64,000 nucleotides of DNA from Hirsutella rhossiliensis. Taxonomy: Eukaryota; Ascomycota; Sordariomycetes; Hypocreales; Ophiocordycipitaceae. A program made the translations under genes and the position numbers. The stretch covers positions 2,356,001-2,420,000 of the forward strand of contig NW_025408667.1 of the NCBI RefSeq assembly GCF_020360975.1. The letters are read 5' to 3'. Below, one piece after another: positions 24,006 through 34,900 of this stretch (its first letter is position 1; every line of letters begins with the position of its first letter). The notes beneath the pieces are model-generated. The model was not told the origin of the DNA. It searched no databases and saw only the letters and a program-made list of their open reading frames with translations.

Positions 24006-25428
24006 TTATATACTCACCCTCCATAAACCCTTCCAGGTATGCAGCTCCCAAGTATATATACTGATTCCCGAATGATCGCATACTATAGGGACCTGTGTGC
24101 CAAATAGTATTGTAGCCACGTCTCCTTCGCATAACGTGTCTGGACCTAAGCCAAATATACCTCCAGTAGTCGCAAAGAGAGTCCTTCCCTGTGTCCTCAC
24201 GGACGCATTTTCCACGACCTGATCACAGAATTCATCGAGGAAGAGTTTCAAGTCCTCGCCATGTTTGCGCTCCAAGACGAATGAGTATACGTTACGTAGT
24301 ATGTAAGCCGGCTGTGGCTCGTCGACAGCACTGACTTCGATCCTCTCTTCGTGGAAAACTCGACGAGCCAAGGCGTCGAACTCTGACGTACACTTTTCGT
24401 TCCCCATCCAGCCACCGACCACAGTCCGCCAGAGGCTTGATTCTGAGGCCCCTGCGCTGAAGTAAGGCTTAGAAAATTCGTAGATAGACTGAAGATATCT
24501 AGATTTGTTTGCCTTTGACGTAAGCGCCATTGAGAGGCTTAGCCAGTGATGATGGCTATCCTGCTCGTGCTCCTCGGACTTGCCAAAGGCGAAAACTGCG
24601 GCGATTGAATCAATCATATGTCCACGCCGAGGTAGAGTCAGCTCGTCTGTTTCCTCCATTGAAGGTTGCGTTCTTCCTCGTGATGAATTAAAGTAGTCTC
24701 GGTAGCTCAGGGGATGGTTTTCAATTCCGAGACGGCCGATACGGTGCCAATCGGGTACCCATGACGGCAAGCGAGGTGTTTCCTTTGGGAAACTGCAGTA
24801 TTCCAATCTATAGTCCGGACAATATAAGATAAACCCCTTCGCAACTGCAGTGTATATTTGTTCGACGGGCATATTGTAATCTGGTCGTAAGCCTAGCAAG
24901 TTCGTGTCCGCAGCAATGCCGAGAAGCGCGAATATAATGTCCCGGGCATCCGAAGCCATAAAAAGGCCTGCTCTCATCCGCCTTCCTCATTTCTGACAAG
25001 AGAAGCTCTACGAGGGTCACGCGGAGTCCTCGGAGATGTTGTTGGCGAGCGAGCAGGCCGCGAATGTGAAAGCTGTTATTGCTGAGGCCGGCCCCAAACG
25101 CGTTCCAATGTGGTTGTTGACGAGCAAAGCGGCTGACCTTGGGAAAATATATGGCCGTTAGGGTGGAATGAAAAGCATCAAGGCAGACACTTTGATTGCC
25201 GCAAAGTATTCGACCTCTTCTAGCCAGGGTGATTTCTTGTACAACCCAACAGCGAAACCAGTTCGGGCGATCCAGCAGCGCCTTGATAGCTCCAGTTAGT
25301 CGGCTATCCCTAGAAGCTGCGACAAGCTGCAGGCTATAGCTGCATTCTGGCTCACTTGTTGCAGCGATAAAACGAACAAGGCGGATCTCTCGGACGTTAC
25401 GTCGAAGACTTTCATAACGAAACATCAT
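24006..25428 (-). pseudogene. HET-domain (heterokaryon incompatibility) gene, internally deleted and frameshifted
   Basis: The ATG-started frame 25428-24980 encodes the entry strand of a HET domain (REIRLVRF) and its end (NWFRCWVVQEITLARRG). The signature centre between them, including the Y-x-ALSY-x-WG region and the following segment, is absent. The two edges are only about 30 residues apart, so roughly 100 residues appear deleted. Near 24970 the frame breaks at a run of five T on the sense strand. One base fewer would continue smoothly into the second frame, whose ARDIIFALLGIA and PSWVPDW are typical of the region after HET domains. The second frame runs to 24006. HET proteins trigger cell death on contact with a genetically different partner. 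This copy is unlikely to work unless the frame break is a sequence error, and even then the core is missing. Confidence 0.72.
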
Positions 25429-26022
25429 CGCTGGCTAAAGAAAGACGTTTAGATGAGGTAGTAAGTTTTAATGCTGCGGCTACTCGGGCAGCGACCGAAA
25501 TTTCTACAAATGGGCTTCCTTATAGAATGTACGGATAGGATGGGGGCTAATGCAATGCAATGCACTTGCAAGGAGGCCAGTAGCTGGGCCACTATGCAAT
25601 GGTACGGCTGCCTAATAAAGCTGGCGCGAGGGGGCAGTAGCACACGTACAGTATCCGGAAATAACCTGATAGCTGCGTCAATTCAAGAGCAAGATTCGTA
25701 GCATATCAGGAAATAACAGTAAGGTAATTGAGACCAGGCGGGACATCTCCTCCAAACCCACAGCTCTTCAACCAGGATAACCTCTCGCCGGAGATCGTGG
25801 TGTGACAGGAGTGAGATTGCCGGCGCGCATGGTAAAGGCATTGTGACGACGACATGAAGCATGGAGCCGCTGGCTCGACCCTGCATGATCGCTCGCATTT
25901 ACATGCCATTACTTAGAGAGACAGGTTTCTAGTTCGCATTCACTCCTACCCTGCATCATGAGTGATCGGCCTGAATAGCGCACTAATGCTTAAGGTTGTT
26001 TTTTGTTGATAAAACACTTGCC
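25429..26022. other. Intergenic, nothing recognised
   Basis: Short open frames only; no domain or repeat was found between the HET remnant and the P-loop gene. Confidence 0.4.
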
Positions 26023-26784
26023 TCAGCAAGATGCGTGTTCCAGTGGCTCTTGACCAGCATCGTCTAGCTGGAACATCTTACTCAGGTGGTCGTAGATCCT
26101 ACGAGCTGCTTCCCTTGGAGAAGACAGCGTGACATCTAGCTCCAGTTCATTTTCGTCCTTGAATCGGAAAATATCCTCCCTTTCTCTGATACTACGCAAG
26201 ATTGTTGGGTTGGTAAGCTTGGTGTTGGAACAGCCACCTTTCTCCCCTTGGACGGCCCGCTTCAGATTTTCTTCCAGCTCGCAATGCAGGATGACGGAGA
26301 CGAATGGCGCGCCGCGTGCGGTCGCTGCATCTTGGTAGTCCTTTGCAGAAGAGCTACCAGATTGGTTCGACGACTGCTGGTCGGTAAAGATCCAGGTGAT
26401 GTCGCGCGTTGACACAGAAGAAGCGATTGATCTTAAAACTTCCCTGCGCTATGATTCCATCAGAAAAAGCCATGGTCGTTTCGAGTAGGGCTCGGTACTT
26501 ACTAGGACTGGACGAAGAGGCTGATTTTCTTGCGCAGTTCTATCGAAAAGAGCTGCTGCGGGATCGATGAGAAGATGATTGCTCACGACTTTGGCTCTCG
26601 GTAGCAGCTTGCTATTCAACGTCCGCACACTGGCGTTAGCAGATGGCACAACCGACGCGGCTTGAATGGGGACTAACTTCAACTCTTTGGCGATGGTGAG
26701 CTTGCCTACTCCTGGATACCCATTGATATAATTAAAAGGTGGCATGGCTGGCCGAGTCCCGTCGTTTGGGCTTGCAAATGCCAT
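26023..26784 (-). CDS. P-loop NTPase, nucleotide/small-molecule kinase-like, two exons
   Basis: Exon 1 (26784-26503) begins at an ATG and carries a Walker A loop, GYPGVGKLT, at about residues 22-30, followed by an Ala/Leu-rich helix. A 54-bp intron (26502-26449, GTAAGT...CATAG) joins in phase to exon 2 (26448-26023), for 235 residues in total. Across the join the protein reads VLRREVLRSIASS and then a hydrophobic strand with an acidic end, ITWIFTDQQ, a plausible Walker B. A later strand (FVSVILHCELEENLKRA) is followed by a lid-like basic part (RSIREREDIFRF). The architecture and size fit the adenylate-kinase-like/AAA_33 group of P-loop kinases, some of which are found in bacteria. No substrate can be assigned. 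Confidence 0.72.
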
Positions 26785-27866
26785 GCCGGATGTCTCTAGT
26801 ACTCAGACACTGCGCGGCGCTGTTTTCAACTGCGTTTTGATGACTGAAGAAAATTCAGAAGAGCGTCTGTGATTTGAACTAGGTCTTCTCTTTAAGCCTG
26901 AGCCACACAATTCTAAAAAAAGAGTGCTAATCAAGGAGACAGCAGTGGAATTATGCGATCCAGAGATATGCAATTAGCTGTCGCAATTAGTGCAGTAAGT
27001 GTATTTCGCCCAACCAACGTCGGGGAAATTTGCAGGCAGAGCTTTGTGGTTGTACGATTAGCACTGCTGTGATTAACCTTAGTGCAACTTGACGTTGCCT
27101 GGGTACCAGGTAGTTACACGTGGTATTTTCAGACAAGAGAATTCACACTCGGCCACAGCAAAAGCAAGGTGCGTTCTGGTATTTGAAGTTGAGAAGTAAC
27201 TTTGAGGCTGTGCCATCGGTACGACACCGGCAGAGGCGAACGGCATCTTGCAGATCATCAGCCACCGGGGATTGAACTTGATTTATCTAACAGGGCCATC
27301 TGCTTGACTACTAAAGATCCGGCAAAAATGGTACTAAAGCTACGATAAGCCAATGATCGCGTGAATGCAAAGAATGCTCGCGTATCGAGCGCAAACAAGC
27401 CTCGCCATGAACCAAACAAAAGAATACCTAAATATTCAGAGAATGCCTGGAACTCTCCTCCATCTATACCTAAGTCAAGCCTCTGAATACGACACGGTAG
27501 GGCCAGCGAGGCTCGGGAATGAAAATAAAGGGACAGCCGATGTCGATGCCGGGCGGGATTCCCCTGTCAATCCATGATATTGCCATTGTCCTCAAGGTTG
27601 ACGTCCGACCGTGGAGAGCTTCTACCAGGGCGGGTAGAGAATTGCTCTATTTAGACTGCTGTGATGAATAGTAGACGATGGGCACCTTCGTTCCGGCCAG
27701 GTCAGCATTTGAGGGTGGGAGGAGGTGAGAAAGCTTGCCGTTTGCTTGGCTTCATCATGCGGTCGATGAACTGCGCAACCTTGACAAGCCTTGTCGATAG
27801 TTTGACCGCCAACGACTAAAGTTGTGATGCATGGAGGATGTCCGTCCACCTTGGCATGGGAGCTTT
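26785..27866. other. Intergenic, nothing recognised
   Basis: Mixed composition and only short open frames. The promoter of the P-loop gene should lie at the left end. Confidence 0.4.
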
Positions 27867-28557
27867 ATCCCTTTGAGTGCCGAGGGACCGAACCTATGTC
27901 ACGAGCCCCACAGTACGTAGCTATATATAAAATACCCATTCAGGGGCTAGCAGTTTTAGCAAAACCTTCAATAGCCAATTTTCCTAGTAACGCATTCAAA
28001 TTAAGCTCAATGACTTCGCAACAAGATCTATAAGCTTCGCAGGCAGCTATTCTAGCTATAAATAGCTTCGAACATGCCCTCTATATGCGGCTAGACCACT
28101 ATTAGCGCGAGCAGCCTATCAACAGCATAGTCTGCCCCTATCGCAACACAATCATGTCTCTCGATTAAAAGGGTCGCCTTGCGTTGCCTGCCAGGGCTTT
28201 AAAGCTGAGCAGCCAAGATCACGGAGTCAACGCAAGCCGTTAGGCGCGGCCAGCGGCAACAAGAAGCCGGCTGTGAAGACTCGTAAGGGATGCGACCAGT
28301 TCAATGTAGCTGTCAGGACAAGAAAGGGCCTACAATACGCGTTAGTAACACCTCTATTGGGGGGGCCCTCATTTTGCATGGTGTAGCGGTATTTTACCAG
28401 CTTGACAGTAGCTATTTACACCCGGCCGGATTGCTGGGACTTCTATTATAGCCTAATTTGCTAGTAAATTAATAAAGTACCTCTAAGGGCGCGGCGTCTC
28501 TATTAGCTGACATCCCTGCTCGTGAGATAGGTGCGGTCCCTCGGCACTCAAAGGGAT
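27867..28557. mobile_element. Non-autonomous element with 40-bp terminal inverted repeats (691 bp)
   Basis: The left end at 27867-27906 (starting ATCCCTTTGAGTGCCGAGGG) and the right end at 28518-28557 are reverse complements with only two mismatches over 40 bases. No coding capacity is visible inside. The interior includes an 81-bp segment that recurs at 50125-50205. A target duplication could not be fixed with confidence because the outermost bases ATCC/GGAT are themselves part of the palindrome. The family is not identified. Confidence 0.75.
28323..28403. repeat. 81-bp repeat, better-preserved copy
   Basis: It matches 50125-50205 over its full length without gaps and with seven differences. 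In six of the seven the distant copy has T for C or A for G. It begins AAAGGGCCTACAATACGCG and ends TATTTTACCAGCTT and is probably a piece of a dispersed transposon. Confidence 0.8.
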
Positions 28558-28959
28558 CTAGAAGCAAACAGGCACCAGCTCCCTGACGCCACTGTTTGCT
28601 AGATCCGCTGCTGGGAGCCTTCGTACACAAATGCAGGTGCCCGTGATCCGCCCTCCCAGTGATGAATCGTGTGGTCGAAAGACGCGCTGGTAGGACAGGC
28701 CGACCAGGATCAGATCCAAATGAACGAGGCAGGGTGTTCACCAGGTAACTCGAGCGAAGTGAATTCAGTGTCACGCGCCCGCAAAATTTTCAGAATGGAA
28801 TTCACCCTCGCACTTGGCTCCTTCTCTAAAAATACAACATAATCGACACTTGACAGACCATCTTTCTCCCTCAAAGAGTCAAGCTGCTCTCAACACACCT
28901 TTCCCTTCGCAATTCAAAACCCCCTTCCTACTTGCACGTTCTTCAACCCTATCGACGAA

Positions 28960-31900
28960 ATGGAGCCTTTTGATTCCGTCTTCAACCATCTGGTCTTGCC
29001 GGTCAAGTTGCCCAACCACAAGGATCCGGATCCAGAAGCCACAGGAGCAGCTATCTTGACTCGCCTCAAGAACGCTTGTCAAGTCGTGGCCAAGGACACT
29101 GGTGATGATGCCTGGTCGTCAATCAAACGTTGTCTCGGGAAATGCAAGGGCATCGCAGAAGCACATTTTGATGCCCAGCACTTACTGCAAGACTGGGCCG
29201 ATCTCCGCCTGGACGACCTGTGCTTGCTGCGAATATCGGAGCAGAATGCAGCGCTTTTGATCCGTCGTGATATTCAGTAAGTAACAGTGCCTGATCAGCA
29301 TGTGATCGTGCGATCCTGTGTTCTCACAGCCAATCTAGGAACGAAGAACACTTTGTTATCTTCGAGGTCTTTGAAACCTCACCTTCGGCGAAAGACGTGC
29401 TCGAGTCCGCCAATGCTCTCGAATGGGATTTCCCCGGCCGTGCTGCTCAGATTCCGCTACATGTTTTCCAGCACGCTTCCTTTCAGGAAAACATGTCTCG
29501 ATTCCTCGAACAGGCTGCCCAAGAACCTCTGCATCGCTTTGCTGCACGTGCCAGAAAGGCTGGAGCAACCCCCGTGGAATCTAGAGATACCACCGACCCG
29601 GGCCTGCTGACCCAGTTTCTGATGCCTATACTAGAAGCGACCGGGCAGTCTATCGACACCCCGAAGCTCAGAAAGCGGGTCAGAGACGATGTGAGCATCT
29701 CCAGTGCCGATTTTCCCTGGAGAAGAGAGCCATCCTGGCTGGCGTTACGTGTGGCTGTCCAGCGTCAGCTATGTCTCAGCATGGGGAACGAATGCGGCCG
29801 AGCGTCGTACAAGTTCTTGATTTGCACTATGCTTGCTCGGCTCCTTAAGGACTGCGTCGGGGGACTTTCTCCAGACATGACGTTTGTCCTGAGAGCCAAG
29901 CTGTGTCGCCGCCTTGCGAAACTTGAGCAGGAGAAGTCCAAGGCTTCCGGATCCGCTTGTGGCGTCTACCAGAAGCTGTTTGACACTGTCGGGGTGCAAT
30001 GCGAGGACATCATAGGTAAAGCGTCACGTCAGATCGAAAGCGCATGGGACAACTTCAAAAGGACGACGACACGACGGATCCCTCTGCTCCCCTCTCGTGC
30101 CAACGAGCGCTCGCTTTACCTTACTCTTCCGAGAAGCGGCGACCACCTCAGGAATCTCCTCCTTCAGTCGCCCGCCAATCCCGCCAATGCCAACCGCTTG
30201 GACCTGAGTCTCCCTCCACTGGAGAAGACTGTAGTCCATCCAGTGAGTGAACTTGCAGCCCGCTACTTCAAGCTTGCAGACCTGGAGTCGAATGTCCAGC
30301 AGCAGCCTTTTTTAGCAGCCAACGACTCGGACCAAGCAGGCCAAAGCCGCTGTCTCGCGATTGCCGAGTCGATTTTCGTCCTCTTGGCCATTGATGAGTT
30401 CAAGTCTTACACTTCGAAGCCGGATCAAATGAGTCTCTTCATATTGAGAGTCTTTGAGCTTTGGGTTGGGATGGACAAGTGTGCGGTAAAGGTCTGCCGC
30501 CTACTTGGCGACTATCACCCCTTGTTCCCCGCAGAGGCTTTAGATGTCTTGCACCTCGCCGACCTATCAGCCATGCATAGACTTCAAGAGGTCCAAAGCT
30601 ATCTGAAAATGAGGCGAAACAGCTGCAAGTACCCCGACGAGAACATCTTATGCCGGCCAAGCACAAACTGTTTTGCTGCTCGCTACCTGCAAGAGGACGA
30701 GAATGGCCGTCCAATGCGGCAGTTGCTGGAGAAGATTGAAGAGCACTCTGCTGCCTCACGCGCCGCGAAAATCCTAGAATGGGAGAAGGCTTGCCGCGAG
30801 TATGACGACCTGAGCGAGAAAATTTCTTCCGGGACATGTGTTTGCACCTTCAATTCAGACGGATCGCGCAGCGTTCACGGCTGTGCCAAGTGCTATCATC
30901 GGCGTGTCCGTAAGAGGATGACCATCAAAGTTCACGAAGACTTTCTTCCTGCCGAGTCTGCGCAAAAGTCGACGGTTGTTTTCGAGCTTGGCATTCCACC
31001 CTATCTCCAGGCATATCGGCACGCAACCTGGAAGGTTCTGCACAAGCTGGGGCATCCGGGTCCAGCCTTGAAGGCGTCTTCGCCAATCATGTTGCTCAAG
31101 AGTTACTCCCAACTGGAGCCGTATACTCAAACTGCGCCTCACGGAATCTCCATGGCCTCGATCACGAAATCTTTCCTTCAGACCCACTACAGGGGGCAGG
31201 CTGTGAAAGTTGACCTGGATAGTATCGTCTTGCCTTCTGGACTTGGTTTTTCATACTACGACGAAGGTTCTAAGTCATGGGTCAGCAACTTCAAAGACCC
31301 GGTCACATTTCAGCATCTCTGTGGAACCCGCATACCGCAGTCTTTACTCGACGCTGCAGTCGCAGATCCAAGAAAGGCTTCTTGGGCTGATGGGCCGTCT
31401 TCGTATGAAACTGTTGCCAGTCAAACAAGATGCCCCTCGCATATGTCGGTTCATGAGTTTATGGCCCTTCAGAGGTTGCTGGGTGGCAAGCATAGGCGCT
31501 GGATGACGATTTTGATAGAGCTCGGTTCGTCCAACCTCAACTTCAGTGACAAGCAGAGCACATGCCTGCTCAGCCAGCTCGCTGTCCAAGCCGGCCCTGG
31601 TCAGTCCACAGAGGACGTCTTTAGGGACGCTCATGTCATCTTTCGTGATGATATGTTCTGCCATCGTCTTCGGGAGCAGATCGAGAAGCGTATTCGAATG
31701 GTTGAGACCAATTGGCGAGAGGTTCACTGCATGGAGCTTATGCTCACCCTGGCCCTAAGGCTTCACGCCTTAACAAGCGGAGATATGCGGCAACAGGCCT
31801 ATGAGTTGATCAAAATTGCTCGCGGGGCGACGTTGCAGTGGAGCCTAGATCTTCGCAACAAGTTCCAGAACGAGACCGACGCCAATGAGGCGATGAGGAT

Positions 31901-34900
31901 GGCGCAATACAGTTTCAGGGCAGCATTGCTTTGCAGACGAACCTTCGCGATATTCGCTGATCGAGAGAGGGAGACTATGGATGCCGAGGAACTTAACTCA
32001 TTTGTGATGGCATCCATATCCTTGCAGCAGAGCCTTGCTGTGGACCCGACTAAGCTCTCTTCAAGCCTTGAAAGCATGTTGATGAGAGATCTTAAGACGG
32101 CACACCGCTTTCGATCTATTCTGCAAGAGTCCGTGCAAAGCAACGTGGAGACCCTGGGTTCGGCTTTTTGTAGCACAAGGTTCTCGGAGCCCCAGAATCA
32201 CCCCAGCCAGCACTTTACACCATGGAGGTTTTTGGAAAAGCCAAACGACTCATGGATAGTCTCCATCATGAGCAACGAAGCGCAGCATGGGGCCGAGCCA
32301 CAGGTGTTCCACTACAATGTCGTTGAGGGCCATCTTCTTATTAACGGCCAGCCGTTGGGAAGGCCGCCGCTTGATATCATCGGATCAAGAGACGTCAAGG
32401 AGTTGTTCGGCAATCGACATTTGCGAACATATCCTTCGCATTTGAAAGGCATGAGCCACATCTTGGCTATCCTTTCCAATGATCATGAGATCCATCTGGG
32501 CCTTCGCGGTGATGAAGTTGTCATTAGAGCCCTTCGCTATGAGAGAAACAGGCCAAGTGCTCTCCTTGAGTACATTCCGGGCAGACTTTTTCGTGGAGAG
32601 TCCGACTTTGACTTGCCGGCGGAACTAATTGACGGCTGCGCCCACTGGCTCAATCTCGCCACCGGGGATCTTGAGATCCGAAGAAAACCCAACATTTGGA
32701 TTTCCAGGCCTGGAAACTGGATTCTTAACATCCACTCTAGCAATGCGACACGCCGTAAGACTCTCCTTGTTGACCCACACTCGGATGTCTGTCAAAAGAT
32801 CAATGGAATTCTGCAAGGCTTCGAAAAACCGCAAAATATGACTGTTTACCAGCCCCCCAATGGAAAGCTATCCGTGGAACTGAAGTCACTGGAGCTCTCG
32901 TTCTTTGTCAATAACAATCATATGCTTCATTGTCGGCAGCTGCAAGCCGAAATTGACCCGGATCAGGATGCCGGGACTCTCTACGGGCTTGAGAGCAAGA
33001 TCGTTCTTCGAGACACGGCTGATGGGAACAAGAGAAGTATCATTGCTGGCCTGGGAGAGCTTTCCTATCAACGCCGTGGAATGCATGTTGCCGTCCGAGT
33101 AAAGAATACGACTTCTTACAGCAAATTCGAAATCGACAACGTTCTCGGACGCCTCGCATGTCCACCGGAAATGAGTCTCCTATACTCGATGGCTTTGCTT
33201 CACGCATCCACGTCTTTCCATTTGCCAGATCCACTTACAGCCTCTACTGGGGCTGAAGAAGCGTATCGAATTCTGAGCTCTGGCTATTGTCAGCCCTGGA
33301 TGCCCCTGGATGAAGACAGCCTTTCCATTTTGAAGGAAATCGAGCAGCTTTGTCCGCGGAGGGATTATTACCCAAAAGGCAAGCGCATTCTTCAGACTGT
33401 TCAGTGGAACCGAGAACTGTCCATGGAGATTCAGCACGATCGCTATGGCAGGCTTATTGAGGACATTCTTTTCAAATCCAGACAGCTGGAAGCCTTTCAT
33501 GCTCAAAAACGTTGCGTCCGCGAGGAAACGGAAGACGCCGCCAATTCCCTCCAACATCGAGCCGTGGTACGTCGAGGTCTCTATGAACGCAGTGTCACCG
33601 ACAGTTCAGCCGAGCGGAGTGAGAAAGTCATGACATACGAGCCTAGAGATCGGAACGCCGGTTCACGCTCCGGAACAAATGTCTACCAGACAGCCAAGAT
33701 CCTTTACTGCCGATCGTTCACGATTCCCAAGGCGAACCTCGCAAAGATTCTTTTAGGTCTTCCTGGGAAAATCATTGGGGGATTTCACGCGGCGCCAGAT
33801 CGCCCTTGTGGCTCCCTAGATGCTTTGATGAACGATAAAATTGGCGAGCAGTGGGGAAGTTTGGTGAATATTTGCAGAAATGCAGACGAGGACAGCATTT
33901 ATGATGCCGTGTTCCGTCTAGGGTTGCTGTCATTCTCCCTAAAGGCCGACATGGAAGTAATCAACGCATTGTGTGCATTCTCAAGACTTAAAGAACTACA
34001 AATTCTGCAGCCACCGGATTGTCCTCTCTTCACAGAGTTCAAGTACCGGGAATCTCTGACCCTGGACCGCCTGGAGGAGCTTATCTTGGCTGCCTTGCCT
34101 GTTCATGAGCCGGAGCTCGTGGCGCTGAAGTATCGACAATCGCAATCTGAAGGTCGGCAGGAGGCCAAGCGCAGAACCGTCGGCAGGAGGCTGGCGAAAC
34201 ATCTTCTGAACCAATGGCCTAGTGCTACGCCGTCGACGATCGAATTTGATGCAGGCGACATTGAGATTTCTCGGGCTATGGAGATATTGCAGCTGGAATG
34301 GACCCGCGTCTATAATAATCTAAAGCTCTCGGAATATCTCGATAAGGCGCAGGCCGTTCTGGATCGCCAAATCGGGAACAAGGAAACCTCGAGACCTAAA
34401 CCTTGGTGTTCTCCTTTAAAGACAACTGGTTCAAAAACGCATGGAGCAGTCGTCCCGTCTTTGTCGCAAGAGCTTCTGCTCAAACAGGGACCTAGCGCTC
34501 CTTCTGTTGGCGACTTGTGTCCCGTGTTCCAGGCCACCAGCCCCGCGTCAGAGAAAGAAGAAACTTCCAAAGTAAGCACTGAAACGAGAGAAATGAAGGA
34601 ACTGGGCCAGATCTTGACAAGATTCACAAACTCCCCGAAGCCACTGTGGCAGCAGTACGGCAAGGACTTGATCCAAAGCCACAACGCGTTGCGCGAGCTT
34701 GGAGGTCAGCAACAAGGTCGAGCCACGATTCCGGAACTGAGAAGCATCAATGAGAACATAGAAAAAGCTCGTGGAATGGTCTTGGATTGTTTCGCTTTTA
34801 TCGCCGACGCTCTGTCCTTGAAAGACGACCGATTTCGATGGCTACGGCGGGGAGGCCTCTGGCCCCGAGTCTCTCCAATGTCGCTCCTTCAACAATTGCG

